A stretch of 64,000 nt of DNA from Ahrensia sp. (GTDB lineage: Bacteria; Pseudomonadota; Alphaproteobacteria; Rhizobiales; Rhizobiaceae). The stretch covers positions 186,001-250,000 of the forward strand of contig PAKZ01000025.1 of assembly GCA_002706335.1 (NCBI GenBank), read 5' to 3'. The position numbers and the translations under genes are program-made. Every line of letters starts with the position of its first letter. The stretch's first letter is position 1. Under the pieces are notes generated by a model. The model searched no databases and was not told the origin of the DNA. It saw only the letters and a list, made by a program, of their open reading frames with translations. Shown here piece by piece: positions 35,821-45,374 of this stretch.

Positions 35821-36000
35821 TATAGAATTTCCACGCATTTTCAGCGCGACAAGTTGCCGTCATCCCTTGGTCGAGACTGGACAAGCGCGGACTTCCGAAA
35901 TAAGGGATCGCGGGGGACGTGGCTGCGGGCGCGGGCACTTGCCTGTGCCTGTTCCTGACCGCCCGCAGACACAGTGACTGTACCGGAAAGGAATGCTCCT

Positions 36001-36558
36001 GTGAGCGAAGAAACAATCACCGCTGATGAGACTACGCGCCGCGACTTTATCTATGTCGCCTCCGGCATGCTCGGTGTGGTCGGCGTGGCAGGTCTTGCCT
36101 GGCCATTCATCGACCAGATGCGCCCGGACGCCGCCGTCCGCGCCGCCGGCCAGCCGGTCGATATCGACGTATCGTCGATCGAACCGGGCGCGGCCATCAT
36201 CGTGACATGGCGCGGCAAGCCCTATTTCGTGCGCCGCCTTACGGAGACCGAGATCGAGGCCGTTACCGCATTGCCGGTCGACGGTCTGAAGGATCCGGCA
36301 GAAGCCGGCCCGCGCATCGGCGGCCCCGCCGACGAGGCGACCAAGGATTGGGTGGTCGTCGCAGCGAACTGCACGCATCTGGGCTGTATTCCGAAGGTCG
36401 TCGACAACGGCGCCGATGGCTGGCACTGCCCCTGCCATGGTTCGGTGTTCGATTTCACCGGCCGCATCCTGCATGGCCCGGCGCCGATCAACCTGCCGCA
36501 GCCGCCGCACGTGTTCGCAAACGACACGACCCTGACCATCGGCACCGATACCGTATAG
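36001..36558 (+). CDS. petA: Ubiquinol-cytochrome c reductase iron-sulfur (Rieske) subunit
   Basis: 185 residues. The start is GTG at 36001, supported by GGAAAGGA at 35985-35992; a GTG at 35974 is in frame but lacks a site. The twin-arginine-like [20 protein letters not shown] leads into the single membrane anchor. The [2Fe-2S] ligands lie in NCTHLGCIP and [10 protein letters not shown] (two Cys, two His plus the disulfide Cys). It passes electrons from ubiquinol to cytochrome c1 at the periplasmic face of the inner membrane. It is first in the petABC operon. Confidence 0.97.
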   Translation: MSEETITADETTRRDFIYVASGMLGVVGVAGLAWPFIDQMRPDAAVRAAGQPVDIDVSSIEPGAAIIVTWRGKPYFVRRLTETEIEAVTALPVDGLKDPAEAGPRIGGPADEATKDWVVVAANCTHLGCIPKVVDNGADGWHCPCHGSVFDFTGRILHGPAPINLPQPPHVFANDTTLTIGTDTV

Positions 36559-36568
36559 GAGCCCGAGC

Positions 36569-37882
36569 ATGAGCACTCACGAAGCACACGGCACCTACAC
36601 GCCGACCACGGGTATCGGCAAATGGATCGACGCCCGCATGCCGCTGCCGCGGATGATGTATGATTCCTTCGTCGCCTATCCGGTGCCGCGCAATCTGAAC
36701 TACGCCTATACGTTTGGCGGGATCCTGTCCCTGATGCTGGTGTCGCAGATCATCACCGGCGTGGTGCTGGCGATGCATTATGTCGCCTCGACCGGCATGG
36801 CCTTCACCAGCGTAGAAAGCATCATGCGCGACGTGAACCATGGCTGGCTGTTGCGCTACATGCACTCCAACGGCGCATCCTTCTTCTTCGTTGCGGTCTA
36901 TCTGCATATGTTCCGCGGCATGTATTACGGCTCCTACAAGGCGCCGCGCGAACTGCTCTGGATCCTCGGCTGCATCATCTATCTCCTGATGATGGCGACG
37001 GGCTTCATGGGTTACGTGCTGCCCTGGGGCCAGATGTCCTTCTGGGGCGCGACCGTGATCACCGGCTTCTTCACCGCTTTCCCGCTCGTCGGCGAGTGGG
37101 TGCAGCAGCTGCTTCTCGGCGGCTATGCCGTTGGCGATCCGACGCTGAACCGCTTCTTCTCGCTGCATTACCTGCTGCCCTTCATGATCGCGGGCGTCGT
37201 CGTCCTGCATGTCTGGGCGCTGCATGTGACCGGCCAGACGAACCCGACCGGCATCGAAGTGAAGTCGAAGACCGATACAGTGGCCTTCACGCCCTACGCG
37301 ACCATCAAGGACGCGTTCGCGATGATGGTCTTCTTCGCCGTCTTCGCCTATTTCATCTTCTATCTGCCGAACTTCCTCGGCCACCCGGACAACTATATCG
37401 AAGCCGATCCGCTGGTGACGCCGGCGCATATCGTCCCCGAATGGTACTTCCTGCCGTTCTACGCGATGCTGCGCGCCATCACCTTCAATGTCGGTCCGAT
37501 CGACTCGAAGCTCGGCGGCGTCCTCGTGATGTTCGGCTCGATCGCGCTGCTGTTCGTCATGCCGTGGCTCGACACGTCGAAGGTGCGTTCGGCCGTCTAT
37601 CGCCCCTGGTACAAGCTGTTCTTCTGGATCTTCGTGGCCGACGCGATCTTCCTGGGATGGCTCGGGTCGAAGCCGGCGGAAGGTCTCTACACCTCGCTCG
37701 CGCAGATCGCGACGCTCTACTACTTCGCTTTCTTCCTCATCATCCTGCCGGTTCTCGGCCTGATCGAAACGCCGCGCAGGCTGCCGAATTCGATCACCGA
37801 AGCCGTGCTGGCGCGCAGCAAGAAGAGCGGCGCCCAGCAGGTGGGGAGCGGCGCGGCCGCTTCGCCGGAAGTCAGAGGGTGA
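36569..37882 (+). CDS. petB: Cytochrome b of the bc1 complex
   Basis: 437 residues, full length with eight expected membrane helices. Haem-ligand histidines sit in the helix containing MHYVASTG and [13 protein letters not shown] and in the second pair HLHMFRG / HVWALHVTG. The Qo-site PEWY motif is present as [15 protein letters not shown]. It carries electrons across the membrane from the Qo to the Qi site. The gene follows petA by ten bases and petC follows by 32 bases. petB and petC are separate here, whereas in Bradyrhizobium they form one fused gene. Confidence 0.98.
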   Translation: MSTHEAHGTYTPTTGIGKWIDARMPLPRMMYDSFVAYPVPRNLNYAYTFGGILSLMLVSQIITGVVLAMHYVASTGMAFTSVESIMRDVNHGWLLRYMHSNGASFFFVAVYLHMFRGMYYGSYKAPRELLWILGCIIYLLMMATGFMGYVLPWGQMSFWGATVITGFFTAFPLVGEWVQQLLLGGYAVGDPTLNRFFSLHYLLPFMIAGVVVLHVWALHVTGQTNPTGIEVKSKTDTVAFTPYATIKDAFAMMVFFAVFAYFIFYLPNFLGHPDNYIEADPLVTPAHIVPEWYFLPFYAMLRAITFNVGPIDSKLGGVLVMFGSIALLFVMPWLDTSKVRSAVYRPWYKLFFWIFVADAIFLGWLGSKPAEGLYTSLAQIATLYYFAFFLIILPVLGLIETPRRLPNSITEAVLARSKKSGAQQVGSGAAASPEVRG

Positions 37883-37914
37883 GCCGCGTGGCGCAAAATT
37901 ACGGGAATAGAACA

Positions 37915-38784
37915 ATGAAACACATCATTGCCACGATCGGCGCCGCGGCTCTTGCCATGACGCTCGTCCTGCCCGGCGCCAATGCGCAGGAGGAGGCCGC
38001 CGGCGCGGCGCAGGAAGGCACTGTCCACTATCCGCTGAAGCATCCGGTCGAGCAGGAATGGAGCTTTGCCGGTCCGTTCGGGAAGTACGACAAGGCCCAG
38101 CTGCAGCGCGGCCTGAAGGTCTACACGGAAGTCTGCGCGGCGTGCCACTCGCTCAACCGCGTCGCGTTCCGCGATCTCGCGGATCTCGGTTATTCGGAAG
38201 AGCAGGTGAAGGCGTTCGCCGCCAATTACGAGGTCCAGGACGGCCCGAACGCGGATGGCGAGATGTTCACCCGCGCCGGTCTTCCGACCGACTACTTCCC
38301 GAGCCCCTACGAGAATCCGGAGCAGGCCAAGGTCGCCAATGGCGGCGCGGTTCCGCCGGACTTCTCGCTGATCGCCAAGGCACGCGGCGTCGAGCGCGGT
38401 TTCCCGCGCTTCGTCTTCGACGTGTTCACGCAATATGCGGAAGGCGGGCCGGACTATATCTACTCGCTGCTGACCGGTTATGGCGAAGAGCCGCCGGCAA
38501 ATGTCACCGTTCCCGAGGGCACGCATTACAACCCGCATTTTGCGGCGGGCGTGTCGCTGGCGATGGCTCAGCCGCTCTATGGCGAGGACGTCACCTATGA
38601 CGACGGGACGCCGGCGACCATCGAGCAGGAAGCGCATGACGTCGCGGCCTTCCAGATGTGGGCTGCCGAGCCGCACCTGACCGAGCGCAAGGAAATGGGC
38701 TTCCGCGTGATGGTCTTCCTCGTGCTGTTCTCGGTGTTCCTCTATCTCGCCAAGAAGCAGGTCTGGTCTCGTATTGAGCACTGA
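37915..38784 (+). CDS. petC: Cytochrome c1
   Basis: 289 residues from ATG at 37915. Signal peptide MKHIIATIGAAALAMTLVLP with cleavage near ANA-QE. The haem-binding CAACH motif lies near residue 72, followed by SLNRVAFRDLADLGYS, and a likely distal Met region near PLYGEDV. A C-terminal anchor (MGFRVMVFLVLFSVFLYLAK) holds it in the inner membrane. It receives electrons from the Rieske protein and passes them to a soluble or bound cytochrome c. A strong terminator follows. Confidence 0.97.
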   Translation: MKHIIATIGAAALAMTLVLPGANAQEEAAGAAQEGTVHYPLKHPVEQEWSFAGPFGKYDKAQLQRGLKVYTEVCAACHSLNRVAFRDLADLGYSEEQVKAFAANYEVQDGPNADGEMFTRAGLPTDYFPSPYENPEQAKVANGGAVPPDFSLIAKARGVERGFPRFVFDVFTQYAEGGPDYIYSLLTGYGEEPPANVTVPEGTHYNPHFAAGVSLAMAQPLYGEDVTYDDGTPATIEQEAHDVAAFQMWAAEPHLTERKEMGFRVMVFLVLFSVFLYLAKKQVWSRIEH

Positions 38785-38811
38785 ACGTCCGTAACAACGA
38801 TGCAATTCGGG

Positions 38812-38839
38812 AAAGGGCGCTTCCGCGCCCTTTTCTTTT
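38812..38839 (+). terminator. Rho-independent terminator of petABC
   Basis: AAAGGGCGC (38812-38820), loop TTCC, GCGCCCTTTT (38825-38834), then TCTTTT. The stem and T-run are canonical, 28 bases past the petC stop. Confidence 0.9.
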
Positions 38840-38892
38840 GACCACGATGGCGACATGATCCGCCCTGTTCAGGGCCGACGGAAAGGCAGACC

Positions 38893-39432
38893 ATGAGCTT
38901 GCGCGACACCCTTGAGGCATCGATCCGAACCATTCCCGATTATCCGAAGCGGGGGGTCATGTTCCGCGACATCACCACTCTTCTCGGCGATGCGCGCGCG
39001 TTTCGCCGCTCGATCGACGAACTGGTGCATCCCTATGCGGGTACCAAGATCGACAAGATCGCCGGCGTCGAGGCGCGCGGTTTCATCCTGGGCGGGGCGA
39101 TGTCGCACCAGCTGTCGGCCGGGTTCGTGCCGATCCGCAAGAAGGGCAAGCTGCCTTACGAGACAGTGCGCATCGCCTATAGCCTGGAATACGGCATCGA
39201 CGAGATGGAGATGCACAAGGACGCGGTGAAGACCGGCGAGCGGGTCATCCTCGTCGACGACCTGATCGCCACCGGCGGCACGGCGGAAGGCGCGGTGAAG
39301 CTCTTGCAGCAGATGGGCGCGGAAGTCGTGGCGGCCTGTTTCATCGTCGACCTGCCGGACCTCGGCGGGCGCAAGAAGATCGAGGCGCTCGGAGTGCCGG
39401 TGCGCACACTGATCGAGTTCGAAGGGGACTGA
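38893..39432 (+). CDS. apt: Adenine phosphoribosyltransferase
   Basis: 179 residues. Salvages adenine plus PRPP to AMP. The type I phosphoribosyltransferase signature is [20 protein letters not shown] near residue 120; [13 protein letters not shown] and [20 protein letters not shown] complete the active site. It follows the petABC terminator; the same bc1-apt adjacency is common in rhizobia. Interestingly PRPP synthetase (prs) lies 5 kb away. Confidence 0.96.
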   Translation: MSLRDTLEASIRTIPDYPKRGVMFRDITTLLGDARAFRRSIDELVHPYAGTKIDKIAGVEARGFILGGAMSHQLSAGFVPIRKKGKLPYETVRIAYSLEYGIDEMEMHKDAVKTGERVILVDDLIATGGTAEGAVKLLQQMGAEVVAACFIVDLPDLGGRKKIEALGVPVRTLIEFEGD

Positions 39433-39477
39433 TGCTCCGCCCCGGGCGGGGCTGCGGGAGGAGAGGGCGAGGCGAAC

Positions 39478-40137
39478 GTGACATCCTGGATTGCCGGCAC
39501 GCCCTATGCCGCCCTTCTCGACACCGTGTCGCGCGGCGCGCTGGAGAAGCTCAAGCCGCAGCTGATCCCGGCCGGGACGGTGCTGTTTCGACCCGGCGAC
39601 GCGCCCTTCGGCTTCGTCCTGACGATTTCCGGCCGGGTCAATGTCTATCTGAACAGCCGGACCGGGCGCGAATTGCTGCTCTATTCCATCGATCCCGGAC
39701 AGACCTGCGTGCAGACGACGCTCGGCATGCTGGGGTCGCAGCCCTATAGCGGCGAGGCGATCACGGAGGGCGACGTGGTCGCGGTGGTCGTGCCGCCGGC
39801 GACATTCGAGCGGCTGGTGCGCGAGTCGGACGAGTTCCGGCGCTTCGTCTTCAAGGCCTTCGGCGACCGGCTCGGCGAGATGACGCATCTGCTGGAGATG
39901 GTCGCCTTCGTGAAGGTGGAATTGCGGCTGGCGCAGTGGCTTCTCGCCCAGGCGGACGGGGAGGGGCTGGTGAAGGCGACGCATGCCGAGATCGCCTCGG
40001 CAATCGGCTCGGCGCGCGAAGTCGTCTCACGTCGCCTGGAGGCCCTGTCCGGACGCGGGATCGTCTCGCTCGATCGCGGCGTCGTACGGATCGTTGCGAG
40101 AAAAGACTTGCAGCTTATCGCCGACGGATCCGACTAA
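39478..40137 (+). CDS. Crp/Fnr family transcriptional regulator
   Basis: 219 residues, GTG start. The cyclic-nucleotide-binding-like barrel is PAGTVLFRPGDAPFGFVLTI with GRVNVYLNSRTGRELLLYSI; the C-terminal winged helix contains THAEIASAIGSAREVVSRRL, the recognition helix. Only one Cys (in PGQTCVQTTLG) lies in the sensor half, so an iron-sulfur cluster of the FNR type is unlikely; a redox or sulfide signal is possible. It is followed by a DUF2892 gene, a recurrent pairing. Confidence 0.9.
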   Translation: MTSWIAGTPYAALLDTVSRGALEKLKPQLIPAGTVLFRPGDAPFGFVLTISGRVNVYLNSRTGRELLLYSIDPGQTCVQTTLGMLGSQPYSGEAITEGDVVAVVVPPATFERLVRESDEFRRFVFKAFGDRLGEMTHLLEMVAFVKVELRLAQWLLAQADGEGLVKATHAEIASAIGSAREVVSRRLEALSGRGIVSLDRGVVRIVARKDLQLIADGSD

Positions 40138-40152
40138 GAAATTCGGATTTCG

Positions 40153-40165
40153 GTGACATGATCAC
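40153..40165. promoter_or_regulatory. Crp/Fnr-like half-site palindrome
   Basis: GTGA-CATGA-TCAC lies between the Crp/Fnr gene and the DUF2892 gene, 62 bases before the latter's ATG. The spacing is one base shorter than the Crp consensus TGTGA-N6-TCACA, so the match is weak. Confidence 0.35.
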
Positions 40166-40226
40166 TGACGCGGTTGGCCGGACCGTTATCCTGTCCTCAT
40201 CGAAACATCATCGAAAGGACAGGGAC

Positions 40227-40433
40227 ATGTTCAAGAACAATATGGGCGGCATGGACCGCGGCATTCGCGCCATCGTCGGGATCATCCTGCTGGCGCTCTA
40301 TTTCATGGGCACGTTGACAGGCGCTCTCGGCTGGGTGGCTTTGATCGTCGGGATCGTGATGCTGGCGACCGCCGTGATCGGCTGGTGCCCTGCCTATGTG
40401 CCGTTCGGCATCAAGACCTGCAGGACGCAGTAA
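40227..40433 (+). CDS. DUF2892 (YgaP-type) small membrane protein
   Basis: 68 residues from ATG at 40227. The DUF2892 pattern is complete: NMGGMDRGIRAIVGIILLAL, a second helix GWVALIVGIVMLATAVIGWC, then CPAYVPFGIKTC, with two Cys. In YgaP this unit forms the membrane part of an inner-membrane rhodanese involved in sulfide or cyanide handling. Here it stands alone, downstream of the Crp/Fnr regulator, and probably depends on it. Confidence 0.92.
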   Translation: MFKNNMGGMDRGIRAIVGIILLALYFMGTLTGALGWVALIVGIVMLATAVIGWCPAYVPFGIKTCRTQ

Positions 40434-40503
40434 GACCGACGGTTCGCTCTTTTTAGCGCAATTCCGGACGGAAAACCGCTTCACACTTTTCCTGGAATTG
40501 CTG

Positions 40504-41565
40504 CTACAGGCTGGCGGCGACGAAGAGGTCGGCCGCCGCTGGACTGCAGGCGATGGGGATGTCGTGCTGGATCGCCAGCCGCATCAGCGCCAGAAGGTCG
40601 AAGTCGAGCGAGGCCGGCCCGTGCGGGTCGGCAAAGAAGATGACGGCGTCGAGTTCGCCGGTCGCGACCAGCGCGCCGAGTTGCTGGTCGCCGCCATGCG
40701 AACCGCGCTGGAGGCGGCGGATCGACAGCGTCGGTTCCTCCTTGCCTAGTATGGTGCCGGTCCCGCCGGTGGAAACGATGGAATGGCGGGCAAGCGTTTC
40801 GCGGTGGCGGCGCACCCAGGCGAGAAGCTGGGCCTTGCGATTGTTGTGGGCGACGAGCGCGATCTTGCGCGGCGCGGAAGATCTCTGGCGGGCGCGACCG
40901 GTCATGGCGAGAATAGACTGAACCTGCGCCACCAGACCTTCGCCTGCCGCCGGAAAGGCACCGCGGAAGGCGGCGGTACCGACCGTGAAGCCGGCGGCTC
41001 CGGCCTCCGACACGGCGACTATGCGCTTCTCGGTATCGATGGAGCCCGCGACGATGACCGGTTTTTCCGTCGCGGCGCAGACCGCCTTCATCAGCGCCGG
41101 CACGTCACCGTCGAAGCGATAGGCGAGGAGATCGAGGCCGTGCACGGTTTCCAGATCGGCGAGACGGCGGGCGCTTTCCGCGATGGTCTCGACGGTGCCT
41201 TTCAGGATGCTCGGATGGGAGACGATCTCGCCGGGAAAGGGGAAATAGCGCACCGGATGGGCGCGCAGCATCGGCGCGACCGTTTCAGCGCGGGTGCCGC
41301 CGAGCAGGCAGTCGACCTCCAGATCGATCGCCGCGCGCGCCGAGCGCAATTCGCTCTCTGCGTCGAGGCTGACGACTTCCAAATAGGCGCGGCCGCCGGC
41401 GGCGCGGATTTCCGAAGCCAGTCCCTTCAGGTCCTCGAAGGGGAGGCCGACATCCTTGAAACCGATATGGCGGGCACCGCCAGCCAGCACATCCTGGAGC
41501 CGCGCGCGGGCATCGGGGATGGTCCGGTCATCGGCCGTCAGCATGAAGATGAAATCGAACGCCAT
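40504..41565 (-). CDS. HisA/HisF-like TIM barrel fused to methylglyoxal synthase
   Basis: 353 residues in one frame. Residues 1-225 form a predicted (beta/alpha)8 barrel: GARHIGFKDVG, GRAYLEVVSLDAE, CLLGGTRAE, LDLLAYRFDG, then VIVAGSIDTEKRIVAVSEAG and GFTVGTAAF, a phosphate-binding pattern like HisA/TrpC. Residues 233-353 are a methylglyoxal synthase domain: KIALVAHNNRKAQLLAWVRR, STGGTGT, GSHGGDQQLGALVATGELDA, VIFFADPHGP and DFDLLALMRLAIQHDIPIAC. Mapped on E. coli MgsA, His19 (here H240), Asp71 (D293) and Asp101 (D323) are kept, but His98 is replaced by Leu320. Methylglyoxal synthase converts dihydroxyacetone phosphate to methylglyoxal plus phosphate; the barrel substrate is unknown. Confidence 0.85.
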   Translation of the reverse strand: MAFDFIFMLTADDRTIPDARARLQDVLAGGARHIGFKDVGLPFEDLKGLASEIRAAGGRAYLEVVSLDAESELRSARAAIDLEVDCLLGGTRAETVAPMLRAHPVRYFPFPGEIVSHPSILKGTVETIAESARRLADLETVHGLDLLAYRFDGDVPALMKAVCAATEKPVIVAGSIDTEKRIVAVSEAGAAGFTVGTAAFRGAFPAAGEGLVAQVQSILAMTGRARQRSSAPRKIALVAHNNRKAQLLAWVRRHRETLARHSIVSTGGTGTILGKEEPTLSIRRLQRGSHGGDQQLGALVATGELDAVIFFADPHGPASLDFDLLALMRLAIQHDIPIACSPAAADLFVAASL

Positions 41566-41605
41566 CAGGCGATGGTAACACCGTTCGGCGACGAAGCCAG
41601 TTCGT

Positions 41606-42709
41606 TTACACGTTGAATTTGAACAGCATCACATCGCCGTCATGGACGACATATTCCTTGCCTTCGTCGCGCGCCTTGCCGGCTTCCTTGGCCGCGACCT
41701 CGCCACCGAGCCCGACATAGTCATCATAGGCGATGGTCTGGGCGCGGATGAAGCCCTTCTCGAAATCGGTGTGGATCTCGCCGGCGGCCTGCGGGGCCTT
41801 GGCGCCTTTCTTGACCGTCCAGGCGCGGGTTTCCTTCGGGCCGGCGGTGAAGAAGGTGATCAGTTCGAGCAGGCGGTAGCCTTCGCGGATCAGCCGGTCG
41901 AGGCCGGGTTCCTCGAGACCCATCGCTTCCATGTATTCGCGGGCTTCCTCATCCTCGAGCTGGGCGATTTCGGCCTCGATGGCGGCGGAGATGACGACGG
42001 TGCGCGCACCCTGTTCGGCGGCCATCTTGTCGACGGCGGCGGAATGGGCGTTGCCGGTCGCGGCGTCCGCCTCGGCGACGTTGCAGACATAGAGGACCGG
42101 CTTGGAGGTGAGCAGGTTGAGGCCCTTGAGGATGAAAAGGTCTTCGGCGGCGATGCCGTCGAGCATCAGGCGGACGGGCTTGGAATCCTGCAGCAATGCC
42201 AGCGCCTGCTCCATCACGGGCAGGATGGTGGTCGCTTCCTTGTCCTTGCCGGTGGCGCGCTTGCGGATCTGGACGATGCGGCGCTCCAGGCTTTCGAGGT
42301 CGGAGAGCATCAGTTCGGTCTCGACCGTCTCGGCGTCGTCCACAGGGTCGATACGGCCCTCGACATGGGTGATGTCGTCATCCTCGAAGCAGCGCAGGAC
42401 GTGGACGATGGCGTCGACCTCGCGGATATTGGCGAGGAACTGGTTGCCGAGACCTTCGCCCTTCGAGGCGCCGCGCACGAGGCCGGCGATGTCGACGAAG
42501 TTGATGCGGGTCGGGATGATCTCCTTGGAGCCGGCGGCTGCCGCGATCTTCCTCAGGCGCTCGTCCGGCACCGCGACCTCGCCTGTGTTCGGCTCGATGG
42601 TGCAGAAGGGATAGTTGGCAGCCTGGGCGGCCGCCGTCTTGGTCAACGCGTTGAAAAGTGTCGACTTGCCTACATTGGGCAGGCCGACGATGCCGCATTT
42701 GAAACCCAT
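41606..42709 (-). CDS. ychF: Redox-regulated ATPase YchF (Obg-like)
   Basis: 367 residues. Universal ribosome-associated P-loop ATPase that prefers ATP over GTP. Walker A GLPNVGKSTLFNALTK is at the N-terminus, switch motifs DIAGLVRGASKGEGLGNQFL follow, the base-recognition region VLYVCNVAEAD replaces the usual NKxD, and the C-terminal TGS-like part contains FFTAGPKETRAWTVKKGAKA. It is four bases downstream of pth on the same strand. Confidence 0.97.
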   Translation of the reverse strand: MGFKCGIVGLPNVGKSTLFNALTKTAAAQAANYPFCTIEPNTGEVAVPDERLRKIAAAAGSKEIIPTRINFVDIAGLVRGASKGEGLGNQFLANIREVDAIVHVLRCFEDDDITHVEGRIDPVDDAETVETELMLSDLESLERRIVQIRKRATGKDKEATTILPVMEQALALLQDSKPVRLMLDGIAAEDLFILKGLNLLTSKPVLYVCNVAEADAATGNAHSAAVDKMAAEQGARTVVISAAIEAEIAQLEDEEAREYMEAMGLEEPGLDRLIREGYRLLELITFFTAGPKETRAWTVKKGAKAPQAAGEIHTDFEKGFIRAQTIAYDDYVGLGGEVAAKEAGKARDEGKEYVVHDGDVMLFKFNV

Positions 42710-42713
42710 AAGG

Positions 42714-43442
42714 TCAGTCCTTTTTTCCGAGTAGCTTTCTCAGCATCTCCGCCATCGGTCCGCTTGTCGGAACCTGTGGGCCGCCTTGGCGGGCCTGGCG
42801 GATATGGCTCTGCTGTTTACGCACAGGCGCGGGGTTGGCGGCGGGCTTCTTCTTCGAGGCGGCCATCTCGGTTTCTCCCACGGCAAGCGCGATCTTGTTC
42901 ATGAAGGACGAATCCTCGCCCTTGACCAGCAGTACGGCATTGTCGGCGATCGTGTCGAGGAGCGGATCCAGCCAAGCCCGATCGGCCTTGGCGAAATCGC
43001 CCAACACATGGCTGTGGACGCGCTCCTTGGCGCCCGGATGGCCGATGCCGAGCCGGACGCGGCGATAGTCCTTGCCGCAATGGGCGTCGATGGATTTGAT
43101 GCCGTTATGGCCGCCGGAGCCGCCGCCAGTCTTGATGCGAACCTTGCCGGGGGTGAGATCGAGCTCGTCATAGAGGACGATCAGATCCTGCGGGCCGAGC
43201 TTGTAGAACCGCAACGCCTCGCCGACGGCCTGGCCGGAATTGTTCATGAAGGTCAGCGGCTTGATGATGAGGACCTTGTCGTCCCCAAACCGGCCTTCCG
43301 AGATCTCGGCGTTAAACTTGTTCTGCCAGGGGCCGAAAGAAGAATGGCGGCGGACGATCGCGTCCGCCGCCATGAAGCCGATATTGTGGCGGTTGGCGGC
43401 GTATTTCGGACCGGGATTGCCGAGGCCTGCGATGACAAGCAT
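42714..43442 (-). CDS. pth: Peptidyl-tRNA hydrolase with basic tail
   Basis: 242 residues. It releases peptides from prematurely dropped peptidyl-tRNAs. Key motifs are [18 protein letters not shown] (catalytic Asn and His), [33 protein letters not shown] and [20 protein letters not shown]. The enzyme ends near residue 190; the last 45 residues are a Lys/Pro/Ala-rich basic extension, which may strengthen tRNA or ribosome binding. It lies between rplY and ychF, as in many bacteria. Confidence 0.96.
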   Translation of the reverse strand: MLVIAGLGNPGPKYAANRHNIGFMAADAIVRRHSSFGPWQNKFNAEISEGRFGDDKVLIIKPLTFMNNSGQAVGEALRFYKLGPQDLIVLYDELDLTPGKVRIKTGGGSGGHNGIKSIDAHCGKDYRRVRLGIGHPGAKERVHSHVLGDFAKADRAWLDPLLDTIADNAVLLVKGEDSSFMNKIALAVGETEMAASKKKPAANPAPVRKQQSHIRQARQGGPQVPTSGPMAEMLRKLLGKKD

Positions 43443-43475
43443 GGCGCTGCAGTCTCCAATACGCCGGGGCGGGCG

Positions 43476-44147
43476 TTACTCTTCGCCGCCTTCCGCTTCG
43501 GTTGTTTCTTCTTCTTCGCCGATGACTTCGACTTCGTCGGCCGCCGCCTCTTCGGCTTCGTCGTCCTGGTCGCTCTTCAGGCCAGCCGGCGCCGCGATCG
43601 TCGCGATGGTGAAGTCGCGGTCGGTGATGGTCGGATGGACGTTCGCCGGAAGCGTGATGGAAGAAATCTTGATGGCGTCGCCAAGCTCAAGGCCGGCGAG
43701 ATCCGCAGTGAAGTATTCCGGGATCGCATCGGCCGGGCAGTGAACCTCGACTTCGTGGCGAACCGTGTTGAGCACGCCGCCCTTGCGGATACCGGGGCAA
43801 TCCTCTTCGTTGGCGAAGTGGACGGGGATGTTGACGGTCACCTCGGTCTTGGCCGAAACGCGTAGGAAATCCACATGGATGATGAAATCGCGCACGGGAT
43901 CGAGATCGTAGGACTTCGGCAGAACGCGGTGTTTCTTACCGTCCAGTTCGACTTCTGCGACGGTGGTCAGAAAGCCGCCGCCGTAAACCTTCATGGCCAC
44001 TTCCTTGTAAGGAAGGATGATGGAGATGGGTTCCTTGTTGTCACCATAGATGACAGCTGGAATTTTGCCGTTGCGCCGAATTGCCCGGGCGGACCCCTTA
44101 CCGACCCGTTCGCGCGCCTCGGCCGTGAGCACGTATGCTTCGCTCAT
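43476..44147 (-). CDS. rplY: 50S ribosomal protein L25/general stress protein CTC
   Basis: 223 residues from ATG at 44145-44147; the longer open frame upstream is a shadow. This is the long CTC-type form: an N-terminal L25 domain ([33 protein letters not shown]) that binds 5S rRNA, then a TL5 beta domain ([20 protein letters not shown] as read across [10 protein letters not shown]) and an acidic tail rich in Glu. It precedes pth by 33 bases. Confidence 0.97.
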   Translation of the reverse strand: MSEAYVLTAEARERVGKGSARAIRRNGKIPAVIYGDNKEPISIILPYKEVAMKVYGGGFLTTVAEVELDGKKHRVLPKSYDLDPVRDFIIHVDFLRVSAKTEVTVNIPVHFANEEDCPGIRKGGVLNTVRHEVEVHCPADAIPEYFTADLAGLELGDAIKISSITLPANVHPTITDRDFTIATIAAPAGLKSDQDDEAEEAAADEVEVIGEEEETTEAEGGEE

Positions 44148-44193
44148 GGCGTTTCCTTTCGAGGACGTATGTGGAGTGTTTTGCTGTTCCCAG

Positions 44194-44220
44194 AAAAACC
44201 AAAGCCGGTTGCCCGGCTTT
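44194..44220 (-). terminator. Rho-independent terminator downstream of prs
   Basis: On the minus strand AAAGCCGG, loop GCAA, CCGGCTTT is followed by GGTTTTTC. The stem is perfect (8 bp) and lies 95 bases past the prs stop, before the rplY start. Confidence 0.85.
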
Positions 44221-44314
44221 GCCCGCGCAGCCTCCAAGGGTGTCTTGCGCGGATGGGCGTGCCTATAGCCTAACAATCGGGCCCGCGCAACCGCGCATCT
44301 GACGCGGAAGACGT

Positions 44315-45253
44315 TCAGTCGAACAGGCTGGAGACGGACTGTTCGTGCGAGGTGCGGGCGATGGCCTCGCCGATCAGGTCGGTGACGGACACCACACGGA
44401 TGTTGGGCGCGGATTCTACCGAGGCGGAAGGCTGGATGGAATCGGTGATCACCAACTCGGTGAGCTGCGAGGACATGATGCGGTTGACCGCGCCGCCGGA
44501 CAGGACGCCGTGGGTGATATAAGCGGTGACACTTTTCGCGCCCTTGGCGAGCAGCGCGTCGGCTGCGTTGCACAACGTACCGCCCGAATCTATGATATCG
44601 TCGATAAGAAAGCAGTTCTTGTCGGCGATGTCGCCGATAACGTTCATCACCTCGGATTCGCCGGGCCGTTCGCGGCGCTTGTCGACGATGGCGAGCAGCG
44701 TGTCGTCGAGGCGTTTGGAGAGCGCGCGGGCGCGCACGACGCCGCCGACGTCCGGCGAGACCACCATCACGGAAGAGAGGTTCTTGTAGCGGGCGCGGAT
44801 GTCGCGCGCCATGACCGGGACGGCGTAGAGATTGTCTGTCGGGATATCGAAGAAGCCCTGGATCTGCCCGGCATGCAGGTCGAGTGTCAGGACGCGGTCG
44901 GCGCCGGCGCGGGTGATCAGGTTTGCGACCAGCTTGGCGGAGATCGGCGTGCGACCGGAGGTGCGGCGATCCTGGCGGGCATAGCCGAAATAGGGAAGCA
45001 CCGCGGTGATGCGGCGGGCCGACGACCGGCGGAACGCATCGATCATGATGAGCAGTTCCATCAGGTGATCGTTGGCCGGGTAGGAGGTCGACTGGAGGAT
45101 GAAGACATCCTCGCCGCGCACGTTTTCCTGGATTTCGACGAAGATTTCCTCGTCGGCGAAACGGCGGACAGTGGCCCGGCCGACGCCTATTCCGAGATAT
45201 TTGGCAACATTCTCAGCGAGTTGGCGATTGGAATTGCCGGAGAACAGTTTCAT
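44315..45253 (-). CDS. prs: Ribose-phosphate pyrophosphokinase
   Basis: 312 residues. Makes PRPP from ribose 5-phosphate and ATP, for nucleotides, His and Trp. Visible: [20 protein letters not shown], the [20 protein letters not shown] flexible loop for [23 protein letters not shown], the PRPP-binding [20 protein letters not shown] and the C-terminal lobe. Its leader region and its own terminator separate it from rplY, so it is probably monocistronic. Confidence 0.98.
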   Translation of the reverse strand: MKLFSGNSNRQLAENVAKYLGIGVGRATVRRFADEEIFVEIQENVRGEDVFILQSTSYPANDHLMELLIMIDAFRRSSARRITAVLPYFGYARQDRRTSGRTPISAKLVANLITRAGADRVLTLDLHAGQIQGFFDIPTDNLYAVPVMARDIRARYKNLSSVMVVSPDVGGVVRARALSKRLDDTLLAIVDKRRERPGESEVMNVIGDIADKNCFLIDDIIDSGGTLCNAADALLAKGAKSVTAYITHGVLSGGAVNRIMSSQLTELVITDSIQPSASVESAPNIRVVSVTDLIGEAIARTSHEQSVSSLFD

Positions 45254-45374
45254 TGCGCCGTGCCAGTGCGTGCTGTGGATAACTTGGCGCGGGTTTTACA
45301 GCGATGGCCTTGCTTTTCAAGGCGTCTCGTCGGTTTCGCACCGCAAAACTGTGGGGGAAATGTTTCCCGCCGGT

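Noticed and set aside
33844-35838. 664-codon minus-strand open frame over the second ABC exporter gene
   Set aside because: The plus-strand protein has complete ABC motifs; the antisense translation is low in hydrophobic residues and shows no family.
37096-37914. Upstream extension of the petC frame through petB
   Set aside because: The ATG at 37915 begins a proper signal peptide; the extension is a shadow of petB.
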